In this document: positions 35,709-43,894 of the stretch, one piece after another
Numbering within the stretch: position 1 is the first letter of the stretch
How the letters are laid out: each line of letters starts with the position of its first letter
Assembly (NCBI GenBank): GCA_026388545.1
Contig: JAPLJS010000047.1
Coordinates: 1-53,844, forward strand
From: Deltaproteobacteria bacterium
GTDB lineage: Bacteria; Desulfobacterota; Syntrophia; Syntrophales; UBA2185
Reading direction: 5' to 3'
DNA: 53,844 nucleotides
Translations under genes and position numbers: made by a program
The notes under the pieces: model-generated
Seen by the model: the letters and a program-made list of their open reading frames with translations, nothing else
Told to the model about the DNA's origin: nothing
The model's database searches: none

Positions 35709-36438
35709 TGAAAGACTTACAAGCCTCAGGTATTTTCAGCAGACACTTGCCAGCAACTTCAACGATATCCATCTGCTCAATAACGCGTTGATACACCGGT
35801 CTTTTGTCAATGAAAATCCGACTCTTTCCTGTAAAGACAATGAAAGGCTTGAATTTCTGGGAGATGCCGTCATTGGGCTATCCATCAGTGATATATTGAT
35901 AAAAAAATTTCCCGATTATGCAGAGGGTCAGCTCTCAAAACTGAGGGCCTATGTTGTGAACGAACACTCACTTGCCGACCTGGCCCGGAAACTTAATATC
36001 GGAGATTACCTCCTCCTCGGTAAGGGGGAAGAAAGCTCAGGGGGAAGAACGAAGACATCTATCCTCTCGAACGCCTTTGAAGCGGTTACAGCGGCCATAT
36101 ATCTCGATTGCGGATTTGGAAAGGCATACAAATTCCTGGAAAACATCTTTGAATCTTTGATAGAGGAAGGAACAAAGAGCCTTGTCTATAGAGATTATAA
36201 AACAGCTCTCCAGGAAATCTGCCAGAACCGGTTTAAAGAGACGCCTAAGTATACCATGATCAGAGAAATCGGTCCCGATCATGACAAAGTTTTCGAGATT
36301 GGTCTCGCTGTCGCGGGCATGATCACGACCACGGGCACAGGAAAAAGCAAAAAGGAAGCGGAACAACGGGCAGCACAGAAAGCCCTGGAAGAGCTCGCGA
36401 AACTTCAGAATACGCCCCCTTCCCCTGATGAAGAATAG
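35701..36438 (+). CDS. rnc: Ribonuclease III
   Basis: It cuts double-stranded RNA in rRNA processing. The 245-residue protein has the endonuclease signature NERLEFLGDAVIGL (about residues 38-51), SNAFEAVTAAIYLDCG with the second metal-binding acidics, and a C-terminal dsRBD (DYKTALQEICQNRFKETPKY; GKSKKEAEQRAAQKALEEL). The ATG at 35701 is chosen because GGAAGGA lies just upstream. It overlaps the mtaB stop by 8 bp. The rnc-era proximity is widespread. Confidence 0.97.
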   Translation: MTDERLTSLRYFQQTLASNFNDIHLLNNALIHRSFVNENPTLSCKDNERLEFLGDAVIGLSISDILIKKFPDYAEGQLSKLRAYVVNEHSLADLARKLNIGDYLLLGKGEESSGGRTKTSILSNAFEAVTAAIYLDCGFGKAYKFLENIFESLIEEGTKSLVYRDYKTALQEICQNRFKETPKYTMIREIGPDHDKVFEIGLAVAGMITTTGTGKSKKEAEQRAAQKALEELAKLQNTPPSPDEE

Positions 36439-36450
36439 CGATGGGCTGTA

Positions 36451-37518
36451 ATGACACAGATGATTATCCCATTTTTTATTGTATATCAAGGCTGTCCGAA
36501 CCGATGTATTTTCTGCAATGAACATAAGACCGCCGGGAATTATACCGGGAGGATTACAGAAAGCATCTTCCGGGAAACGGTATACAAATACCTGAGTCAT
36601 ACAAAACGGAAGAGGGATCGCGTCCAGATTGCTTTTTACGGCGGCAACTTCACCGGTATGGAGAGAGACTACCAGGCTGAACTCCTGGGGTATGCAAGTC
36701 CGTTCATCGAAAAAGGGCAGGTGCACGATGTAAGGGTATCCACAAGACCTGACAACATTGACAATGAACGCCTGGATCTGCTCGAACGCTTTGGTGTTAC
36801 AACCGTCGAAATCGGCGCCCAGTCCATGGTAGATGAGGTACTGAACCTTTCCAACAGAGGTCACTCATCCTCTGAAGTAATGAGTGCCATGGAGATGCTC
36901 AAGGATCGCGGATTTAAAACGGGGATACACCTCATGGTGGGGCTTCCGGGGGATAGCCGTCCGGGATTTGAATATACAATTAGTGAGACAATTGCCCTGA
37001 AGCCCGACATGGTCAGAATTCACCCCACTGTTGTCTTTCAGGATACAGGTCTTGCGGAACTCTTTTTCAACGGAGCCTATACCCCTCTCTGCATGTCTGA
37101 CGCCATCGAAATGTGCAAGCACGCTTTAACAAAGTTTGAAGAAGCCCGTATCCCTGTCATCCGTCTCGGTCTGCAGACAACCCGGGAAATGGAGAAGGCG
37201 GGCAGCATCATCGCAGGCCCATATCATCCGGCATTCCGCTCACTGGTCGAAGAATCCATGTTTTTCGATATGGCTTCATCATTGCTCATCACCAGACAGG
37301 TCAGCAACAAAGAAGTACTATTTTCAGTGTCTCCAAAAGATGTATCTTCGTTCCGCGGCCATGGAAATAAAAACATGCACACACTGAAAGAGCTGTACAA
37401 CCTGACCACAATTGTTGTTTCCATTGACTCAAACCAGGAAAGAGGAACTCTTTCCATGACTGCGGATGGAAAGAAATCAAAAATAAACAGATTCAATCAT
37501 CAAAAGGATTTATATTAG
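36451..37518 (+). CDS. Radical SAM protein, Elp3-like without acetyltransferase domain
   Basis: This 355-residue radical SAM enzyme has the cluster motif QGCPNRCIFCNEHK (C-x3-C-x2-C) at about residues 14-27, then IAFYGGNFTGM, STRPDNIDNERLDLLERFGV and VEIGAQSMVDEVL, as in the catalytic half of Elp3. It lacks the GNAT domain of Elp3 and ends with a unique C-terminal part. It sits between rnc and era, suggesting a role near RNA modification, but the substrate is unknown. It starts 12 bp after rnc. Confidence 0.88.
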   Translation: MTQMIIPFFIVYQGCPNRCIFCNEHKTAGNYTGRITESIFRETVYKYLSHTKRKRDRVQIAFYGGNFTGMERDYQAELLGYASPFIEKGQVHDVRVSTRPDNIDNERLDLLERFGVTTVEIGAQSMVDEVLNLSNRGHSSSEVMSAMEMLKDRGFKTGIHLMVGLPGDSRPGFEYTISETIALKPDMVRIHPTVVFQDTGLAELFFNGAYTPLCMSDAIEMCKHALTKFEEARIPVIRLGLQTTREMEKAGSIIAGPYHPAFRSLVEESMFFDMASSLLITRQVSNKEVLFSVSPKDVSSFRGHGNKNMHTLKELYNLTTIVVSIDSNQERGTLSMTADGKKSKINRFNHQKDLY

Positions 37519-37571
37519 TACTCACAACCGTTCTGCACCATATACGTTAACTCTGCAGGGAGAAATCACAG

Positions 37572-38465
37572 ATGTTCAAATCAGGATTCATCGGCATTAT
37601 CGGCAGACCGAATGTGGGAAAGTCGACTCTTCTCAATGAAATCATCGGTGAAAAGATTGCCATTACCACCCATAAGCCCCAGACCACGCGAAACAGGATC
37701 ATGGGCATCAAGAATATCGAAAGCGGGCAACTGATCTTCCTCGATACACCGGGCATTCATAAGGCGACAACACCGCTGAATCAATTCATGGTAGCCACGG
37801 CAACGGATACCTTCAGAAGTGCCGACATTCTTCTGCTGCTTGTGGAAGCCACTGAAGGTGTTCATCGCGACGACCAGTTGATTATTGATTCCCTTAAGAA
37901 CGTCAGACTGCCCGTAATTCTGCTTATCAATAAAATCGACCTTGTGCGGAAGGATAATATTCTCCCCTTTATCGACCAGTTGCAGCGACTTTTTCCTTTT
38001 TCCGAGATTATCCCGATCTCCGCCCTGACCGGTGATGGCATCTCCATCCTTATAGAACAGATATGGAAGCTTCTGCCTGAAGGCCCCAGGTACTTTCCTG
38101 ATGATGTGATGACCGACCGAACCGAACGTTTTATTGCTGCAGAGATCATCAGAGAAAAGATCATCCTTTTCACCCATCAGGAAATCCCCTATACAACAGC
38201 AGTTGTCGTGGATTCATTCAAAGAAGATGAAGAGAAAAACCTGATACGCATCCAGGCAACGATCAATGTGGCGAAAGACTCACAAAAAGGGATTCTTATC
38301 GGCAAAAAGGGCTCCATGCTCAAAGAGATCGGCACGCGTGCACGGCTGGACATGGAAAAATTCTTTGCCTCAAAGATTTACTTAGAATTGTTTGTCCGAG
38401 TGAGTAAAGACTGGACCCATGATGCACGGATGCTCAAGGAATTCGGATATACGGACAAAACATAA
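37572..38465 (+). CDS. era: GTPase Era
   Basis: This ribosome assembly GTPase binds the 3' end of 16S rRNA. The 297-residue protein has G1 GRPNVGKSTLLNE, G3 FLDTPG, and G4 INKID, with the switch region TTHKPQTTRN. The C-terminal KH domain has GILIGKKGSMLKEIGTRAR. The length is normal. GGGAG precedes the ATG. The end is followed closely by radC. Confidence 0.97.
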   Translation: MFKSGFIGIIGRPNVGKSTLLNEIIGEKIAITTHKPQTTRNRIMGIKNIESGQLIFLDTPGIHKATTPLNQFMVATATDTFRSADILLLLVEATEGVHRDDQLIIDSLKNVRLPVILLINKIDLVRKDNILPFIDQLQRLFPFSEIIPISALTGDGISILIEQIWKLLPEGPRYFPDDVMTDRTERFIAAEIIREKIILFTHQEIPYTTAVVVDSFKEDEEKNLIRIQATINVAKDSQKGILIGKKGSMLKEIGTRARLDMEKFFASKIYLELFVRVSKDWTHDARMLKEFGYTDKT

Positions 38466-38478
38466 ACTTGAAGGAAAA

Positions 38479-39192
38479 ATGAAGAAATCAAATATCAATA
38501 GCAACGCAAAAGGTATCAAAGGCTGGCCTGAATCGGAACGACCCCGGGAATTGTTACTGGAGAAAGGACCGGAATCGGTCTCCGATGCTGGGTTGGTGGC
38601 AATTCTGCTCCGTAGCGGCATAAAGGGAAAGGATGCAGTCACGTTAAGCCGTGAATTGCTGCAACATTTCGGCGGCTTGAAGGGATTGCTCAGTGCTGAC
38701 AGCGAAGAACTGAAAAAGATAAAAGGTTTAGGAACGGCCAAGGTGGCTCAGCTGCTTGCCGCAACTGAGATGGCCAAACGCCAGTTAAAAGAGCAGGTTC
38801 TAAGAAAAACGGCTATTCATGGTCCGGAAGATGTCGTCGAATATCTTTCTCTCTCCATGGCCGATTTAAAAGATGAGGTCTTTAAAGTCATCTACCTGAA
38901 TACTGCCCATATTGTTATTACGATTGAAGACCTGTTCAGAGGAACTGTTGATCAGTCTGCCGTCTATCCCAGGAAAATTATCAAACGAGCCTTGGAATTG
39001 AATGCGTCAGGACTCATCTTCGTCCATAACCATCCCTCCGGTGATTTAAAGCCAAGCCAGCATGATCTATCATTGAACCGAAAACTGGTTAAAGCCTGTC
39101 TTACCGTAGATCTAACACCTCTCGATCATCTGATTATTGGGCCTACAGGTTATGTATCCCTGAAAGATGATGGTGTGTCATTTAATGAATAA
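38479..39192 (+). CDS. radC: RadC family JAB/MPN protein
   Basis: RadC has a JAMM metalloprotease-like fold; its role in DNA repair is disputed. The 237-residue protein has an N-terminal UPF0758 helix-hairpin-helix region (RPRELLLEKGPESVSDAGLV; LKKIKGLGTAKVAQLLA) and the JAMM motif FVHNHPSGDLKPSQHD. The ATG at 38479 is chosen because AAGGA lies 5 bases upstream; a frame extends upstream into era without support. It is the last gene of the run. Confidence 0.95.
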   Translation: MKKSNINSNAKGIKGWPESERPRELLLEKGPESVSDAGLVAILLRSGIKGKDAVTLSRELLQHFGGLKGLLSADSEELKKIKGLGTAKVAQLLAATEMAKRQLKEQVLRKTAIHGPEDVVEYLSLSMADLKDEVFKVIYLNTAHIVITIEDLFRGTVDQSAVYPRKIIKRALELNASGLIFVHNHPSGDLKPSQHDLSLNRKLVKACLTVDLTPLDHLIIGPTGYVSLKDDGVSFNE

Positions 39193-39203
39193 CCCTGTTA
39201 ATT

Positions 39204-39236
39204 TAGTTTATCATCATATTAATTGATGTTAAACTA
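39204..39236 (+). terminator. AT-rich hairpin after radC
   Basis: TAGTTTA, ATCA and their partners TGAT, TAAACTA form an interrupted hairpin 12 bases after the radC stop. It is AT-rich and lacks a T-run, so termination is only possible. Confidence 0.35.
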
Positions 39237-39251
39237 TAATATTAATAATTA

Positions 39252-39280
39252 TTGACATACTTTATTTTCTCAGGTACATT
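39252..39280 (+). promoter_or_regulatory. Candidate promoter of the hsd operon
   Basis: TTGACA (39252-39257), a 17-base spacer and TACATT (39275-39280) lie about 185 bases before hsdM. A 6-bp inverted repeat, TCTCAG (39268-39273) and CTGAGA (39284-39289), spans the -10 and is a candidate operator. The repeat copy 39309-39399 lies between this promoter and the gene. Confidence 0.45.
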
Positions 39281-39308
39281 TCTCTGAGATTTTTGAAAAT
39301 TTTCACGC

Positions 39309-39399
39309 CATGTCATTGCGAGGAACAAAGTGACGCGGCAATCTTATTGTTTATCAATAACTTATAAGATTTCTCCTTATAGTCGAAATGACAAAGTGG
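39309..39399. repeat. Dispersed palindromic repeat, copy 2
   Basis: Its minus strand reads CACTTTGTCATTTCGACT, two variable bases, AAGGAGAAATCTTA, matching copy 1 at 30021-30108. Its other end (TGTCATTGCGAGGAACAAAG on the plus strand) corresponds to the second half. It lies in the 5' untranslated region of the type I restriction-modification operon. Confidence 0.6.
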
Positions 39400-39465
39400 A
39401 AATATTTAAAGCTTTCTCATTATATACAAATGCAATCGTGAATTTTAAATTTTGAGGTCAATATT

Positions 39466-40956
39466 ATGTCTAAAATAGACCTGGAGAAATTGAAATCCCA
39501 TCTATGGGAGTCGGCCAATATCCTTCGGGGGAGCATTGATGCGGCAGACTACAAGAATTACATCTTCGGAATGCTCTTCCTGAAGCGTCTCTCCGACGTC
39601 TTTGAAGAGGAGGGTAAGAGGATTGAAAAGGAAACGGGAAACAAGCAACTGGCCTGGGAAGAGCGTGATGAACATGAATTTTTCGTTCCGGATATCGCAC
39701 GGTGGGATCACATCAAGACCCATACTCAGGATTTAGGCACGGTCATCAATAAAGCCAATGATGCACTGGAAGAAGCGAATACGGCGACATTGGAGGGTGT
39801 GCTTGCAGTCACGGATTTCAACGACAAAGACCGGTTACCGGATGTTACCCTTTCGCAATTAATCACCCATTTTTCCAAAATCCGCCTGCGGAATGAAGAT
39901 TTAAGCGAACCCGATATTCTGGGACGGGCCTATGAATACCTGATTGACCAGTTTGCCGATGACGCCGGGAAGAAGGGAGGCGAATTTTACACACCCAAAG
40001 AAGTCGTTACGCTTCTCGTGGAGACTCTCGATCCCCAGGAGAAGATGAGAATCTGTGATCCGACCTGCGGCTCCGGCGGGATGCTTATTCAATCATTCTA
40101 TCACCTCCGGGACATTGGACAAAATCCAAGAAACATCACTCTGCGTGGACAGGAAAGAAATATCGGCACCTGGGCAATTTGCAAAATGAATATACTCCTT
40201 CATGGACTTTCCGATAGCCGCATAGAAAAAGGTGACACGCTCAGATCACCGAAACTTCTTGAAGCAGACGGAAAACTCATGACCTTCGACATCGTCATTG
40301 CCAATCCCCCCTTCTCTCTCAAGAACTGGGGTTATGAAGAGGCACAGCATGATCCCTATCGACGGTTTCGTTACGGCATCCCGCCGAAGGGCTATGGGGA
40401 TTACGCCTTTGTCCAGCATATGATCGCTACACTGACTGTCAACGGACGTGCCGGTGTCGTCATGCCGCACGGGGTTCTCTTCCGGGCTGGCGCCGAGGGT
40501 AAAATCAGAAAAGGAATCCTGGAAGATGATTTGCTGGAGGCCGTTATCGGACTCCCTTCCAATCTATTCTTTGGCGCAAGCATTCCTGCCTGCCTCTTCA
40601 TCATCAACCGGGACAAGCCAAAGGTGCGCAAGGGAAAGGTTTTCTTTCTTTACGGGGCAAACGATTACCTTGAAGGAAAGAATCAGAACAAGCTGCGGAA
40701 AGAAGACATTGAAAAAATCGCCAGCGCTTACCGGGAATACCGAACTGTCGAAAAATACTGCCGGCCTGTACCCCTTGATGAGATACGCGCCAATGACTAT
40801 AACCTGAACATCACCCGCTACATTGACGTCACGGAAGAAGAAGCCCTCATTGACATTCAGCAAGTCATCGATGAGCTGTTCACACTGAAAAAGGAGCGTA
40901 CAGTGATCGAAGAAAAGATGAATTCATTTCTCAAAGAATTAGGATACAAGGCATAA
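39466..40956 (+). CDS. hsdM: Type I restriction-modification methylase subunit HsdM
   Basis: It is the N6-adenine methyltransferase subunit of a type I restriction-modification system, working with HsdS. The 496-residue protein has the helical N-terminal domain (SHLWESANILRGSIDAADYK, FGMLFLKRLSDVFEEEGKR), then AKKGGEFYTPKEVV, the SAM motif ICDPTCGSGGMLIQSF and the catalytic IVIANPPFSLKNWG (NPPF). The length is normal. It is followed after 2 bp by a nucleotidyltransferase gene rather than hsdS. Confidence 0.97.
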   Translation: MSKIDLEKLKSHLWESANILRGSIDAADYKNYIFGMLFLKRLSDVFEEEGKRIEKETGNKQLAWEERDEHEFFVPDIARWDHIKTHTQDLGTVINKANDALEEANTATLEGVLAVTDFNDKDRLPDVTLSQLITHFSKIRLRNEDLSEPDILGRAYEYLIDQFADDAGKKGGEFYTPKEVVTLLVETLDPQEKMRICDPTCGSGGMLIQSFYHLRDIGQNPRNITLRGQERNIGTWAICKMNILLHGLSDSRIEKGDTLRSPKLLEADGKLMTFDIVIANPPFSLKNWGYEEAQHDPYRRFRYGIPPKGYGDYAFVQHMIATLTVNGRAGVVMPHGVLFRAGAEGKIRKGILEDDLLEAVIGLPSNLFFGASIPACLFIINRDKPKVRKGKVFFLYGANDYLEGKNQNKLRKEDIEKIASAYREYRTVEKYCRPVPLDEIRANDYNLNITRYIDVTEEEALIDIQQVIDELFTLKKERTVIEEKMNSFLKELGYKA

Positions 40957-40958
40957 AT

Positions 40959-41558
40959 ATGATCCGCAATGAGAAAGATGTCGATGTTATCCTGAGCGCG
41001 CTGGGAGAGCATCTGGCATATTCGGTAAAAGAACCGGTAGAGCTTCTCGTGTGCGGCGGCTCGGCCCTGCACGTTCTCGGTCTCGTAAAACGAACTACAA
41101 AAGATGTGGATGTGCTGGCCTTTGTAAAAAGGGATAAGGCCGGTAATATAGATCTTATCAAAGCCGAGCCATTGATCCCTGAACTAACCGCGGCCGTGAG
41201 AAAAGTCGCCCGCGATTTCAACCTCCCTGAAGGCTGGCTCAATGCGGGACCAGCCTCGGCTGTCGATCTCGGTCTCCCAAAAGATGTAATGGAGAGGGTC
41301 ATCACCCGGCAATACGGGCAGAAGCTGATCGTTCATTTTCTCGGGCGCTACGATCAGATACATTTTAAGCTCTATGCCGCTGTGGACCAAGGAACTGGAA
41401 AGCATCTTGACGATTTGATTGCCCTGAATCCAAGCGCGGAAGAACTGGAGCAGGCGGCACGGTGGAGCATGACACACGACATATCGGATGGATACCGGCA
41501 GACTCTGAAGAATCTTCTGGACTACCTGGGATATAAAAATGTCTCTGAAAGAATTTAG
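40959..41558 (+). CDS. Nucleotidyltransferase-fold protein (DUF6036/AbiEii-like)
   Basis: This 199-residue protein has CGGSALHVLGLVKRTTKDVD followed by VLAFV, a GG[S]-x(n)-DxD motif of the DNA polymerase beta-type nucleotidyltransferase superfamily, and FLGRYDQIHFKLYAAVDQ near residue 130. KHLDDLIALNPSAEELEQA follows. DUF6036-like and AbiEii toxin-like proteins share this pattern. The next gene, a winged-helix protein, overlaps it by 20 bp. It lies inside an hsd operon, 2 bp after hsdM. A toxin role is inferred only from the pairing; the third catalytic carboxylate was not pinned down by eye. Confidence 0.75.
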   Translation: MIRNEKDVDVILSALGEHLAYSVKEPVELLVCGGSALHVLGLVKRTTKDVDVLAFVKRDKAGNIDLIKAEPLIPELTAAVRKVARDFNLPEGWLNAGPASAVDLGLPKDVMERVITRQYGQKLIVHFLGRYDQIHFKLYAAVDQGTGKHLDDLIALNPSAEELEQAARWSMTHDISDGYRQTLKNLLDYLGYKNVSERI

Positions 41559-42597
41559 AAACATATTCATGGAAAATATTTTCTCTTTCCTCTGGCGTCA
41601 GTGGTCGGCTTTAGGGGTGCTGGGTGAAGCCAGGTCTGATGATCCCTGGGTTATCGATCCCGAAGCCTTATTGCTCTTTACCCTCGAAATGGGGAGGTAT
41701 GAACCGAGGCTCTTCGATGAGGTGATGGACTGGCTGGTTGTCAACGGCTACTGGATTGACTTGCAGAGATTAAGAGGAATTTTAAGAAAACAAGAGGCAG
41801 CAAAATGCATGCTCATGGGGGCCGTAGCCGCCTGGCTCGCAGTGAACAGCGACGATAGAAAATGGATGAATCTCGCTAATCTCTATAAACCATCTACAGC
41901 CGCAGAAACTGGACATGCAACCCCTCTCTTTTATCAGAAGGACGGTCAACCCTATCCCACGATAGGGAATCCCGATACTGCATTTATGGCCTATGGCTTT
42001 TATCGCCCCATGTTAACGCTCCGTAAATTAACAAGACAGGTACCCATTACATCGCATACGACCTTACGCTTCCTGTTGCGGGTGCTCTTCGGCGTCAGCT
42101 CACGGGCGGAGTGCCTGACATATTTGCTTACGCATGACGGCGGCCATCCCTCGGAGGTGGCAAAATCAATCGGTCTTTCACTCCGGGGAACGCAGGACGC
42201 CCTGATTGACCTTTCCCGCTCCGGTCTTGTCCTCACCCGTATAAAAGGGAAAAGGAAAACAGAATACTGGCTGTCCCAGGAGCGGTGGTGGGAATTTTTA
42301 TCGAAAGGCAGTATCACAGAGGTCAAAAGACCCCTCTGGATCGACTGGATGGCATTGTATTCGGCCCTCGCCCAGTGCTGGACAGCACTCAATGAGGTGA
42401 ACCGGGAAGATTTAAGTGATTATATGAGAAGTTCGCGCCTCCGGGATTCTTTTGAATTAGTGGCAAACGAATTCTCCCGAAGCGGCCTGGACATTCCCTC
42501 ATTGCCGGGAAGTGACGTAAGTCCACAGGAATATGAAAAGGCCTTTGAATCCTTCATTCTCCAGGTCTTCGGAGCACAATCATGGCAGAGCAGGTAA
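41539..42597 (+). CDS. Winged-helix protein paired with the nucleotidyltransferase
   Basis: This 352-residue protein has a central winged-helix domain (about 190-265): ECLTYLLTHDGGHPSEVAKS and SLRGTQDALIDLSRSGLVLT, then a basic wing with KGKRKTEYWLSQERWW. The N-terminal part (residues 10-160) is helical and rich in Trp (FLWRQWSALGVLGEARSDDP). The C-terminus is acidic and helical. It is probably DNA-binding, the antitoxin/repressor counterpart of the preceding nucleotidyltransferase, in the manner of AbiEi/AbiEii. It overlaps hsdS by 16 bp, so it is coupled to restriction-modification expression. The family assignment is tentative. Confidence 0.65.
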   Translation: MSLKEFRNIFMENIFSFLWRQWSALGVLGEARSDDPWVIDPEALLLFTLEMGRYEPRLFDEVMDWLVVNGYWIDLQRLRGILRKQEAAKCMLMGAVAAWLAVNSDDRKWMNLANLYKPSTAAETGHATPLFYQKDGQPYPTIGNPDTAFMAYGFYRPMLTLRKLTRQVPITSHTTLRFLLRVLFGVSSRAECLTYLLTHDGGHPSEVAKSIGLSLRGTQDALIDLSRSGLVLTRIKGKRKTEYWLSQERWWEFLSKGSITEVKRPLWIDWMALYSALAQCWTALNEVNREDLSDYMRSSRLRDSFELVANEFSRSGLDIPSLPGSDVSPQEYEKAFESFILQVFGAQSWQSR

Positions 42598-43892
42598 GCA
42601 GTTTAAAAACGGGTATTAAATATAAGGACACGCCTATCGGCAAGATTCCGGTGGATTGGGAGCTTCTGAGTTTGGAAGATGTATGTGATGAAGTTTACAG
42701 ATACCCAACATATTACAACATCGAATATGTCGATCCACATCAAGGTGTGCCTGAAATAAGAGGAGAATTGATAAAGGGTAATGGTGAACTTTCAAATAAT
42801 ATGTCGGAATATCGTTATATTGCGAAAGAAACATCTCTCAAATTTCCCAAAACTATTTTACATGAAGGAGATTTTGTTCTCTCCGTAAGGGGTACGATGG
42901 GGAAAATAGGATATATTTCAAACAGTTTAGAAAATGCTAACATGACAGCCAATCTTATGAGGATCTCTCCAAATCATAACAAGGTATATCCCTTGTGGAT
43001 GAAACAATTTCTTCTAAGTGATTTGTTTCAAAAACGTCTGAATGATGCATCATCAGCAACAACTATTAAGACTATTAAGGCCCCAGAACTAAAAGCACTT
43101 GAAATTTCGCTACCCCCACTTCCCGAACAAAAAAAGATTGCAGAAATTTTAACAACCGTTGATGACGCAATTGAAAAGACAGCCCAGATCATCGAAAATA
43201 CCAAAGAAGCGAAAAAAGGCCTGATGCAGCGCCTCCTGATCCGCGGCATCGGTCATCAGAAATTTAAGAAGACTGAGATTGGGGAGATACCGGAAGAATG
43301 GGAAGTCAAGCGATTAGGAGACCTTTGTGATGGTAAACCAGAATATGGGGCAAACGTAGCTGCTATAGATAGGAATGACCGTCTGCCGCGATATATCCGC
43401 ATAACAGATGTAACAGAAGATGGAAAATTATCAGCAGCTACATGGCAAAGTATAAGACAAGATGTTGCTGGACCATATCTTCTCAATAAAGGCGATTTTC
43501 TATTCGCCAGAAGTGGCGCAACGGTCGGAAAAACTTATCTATACAGAGAGGAAGATGGTTTATCTGCATTCGCAGGATACATGATCCGTTTCCGACCAAA
43601 TCCCACAGTGCTTTTACCAGAATTTCTATTCCATTATACTCACTCTATTCTTTACTACAATTGGGTTAAAGGTATACTTAGAGCGGGTGCACAGCCAAAT
43701 ATCAATGGGCAAGAGTATGCCAATATGCCCATAATAAAGCCAACGATAGGCGAGCAGAAACAGATCGTAGATATCCTAAATTCTCTTGACGAAGACATTA
43801 AAAAAGAGTCAAGTTACAAAGACCAACTGGAATCATTGAAAAAAGGCTTGATGCAGGTATTGTTAACCGGTAAGGTTCGGGTGAACGTGTAA
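42582..43892 (+). CDS. hsdS: Type I restriction-modification specificity subunit HsdS
   Basis: It gives the DNA sequence specificity of the complex. The 436-residue protein has two target recognition domains: TRD1 opens with DTPIGKIPVDWELLSLEDV, TRD2 with KKTEIGEIPEEWEVKRLGDL. Each is followed by a conserved coiled-coil spacer (EQKKIAEILTTVDDAIEKTA; EQKQIVDILNSLDEDIKKES) and a KKGLMQ[RV]LL motif. The TRDs read different half-sites. The recognition sequence cannot be read from the sequence. Confidence 0.96.
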   Translation: MAEQVSSLKTGIKYKDTPIGKIPVDWELLSLEDVCDEVYRYPTYYNIEYVDPHQGVPEIRGELIKGNGELSNNMSEYRYIAKETSLKFPKTILHEGDFVLSVRGTMGKIGYISNSLENANMTANLMRISPNHNKVYPLWMKQFLLSDLFQKRLNDASSATTIKTIKAPELKALEISLPPLPEQKKIAEILTTVDDAIEKTAQIIENTKEAKKGLMQRLLIRGIGHQKFKKTEIGEIPEEWEVKRLGDLCDGKPEYGANVAAIDRNDRLPRYIRITDVTEDGKLSAATWQSIRQDVAGPYLLNKGDFLFARSGATVGKTYLYREEDGLSAFAGYMIRFRPNPTVLLPEFLFHYTHSILYYNWVKGILRAGAQPNINGQEYANMPIIKPTIGEQKQIVDILNSLDEDIKKESSYKDQLESLKKGLMQVLLTGKVRVNV

Positions 43893-43894
43893 CC

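Noticed and set aside
39193-39465. Possible CRISPR or tRNA gene in the leader of the hsd operon
   Set aside because: Only one copy of a palindromic repeat and no spacers; no tRNA cloverleaf or TpsiC-like arm was seen.
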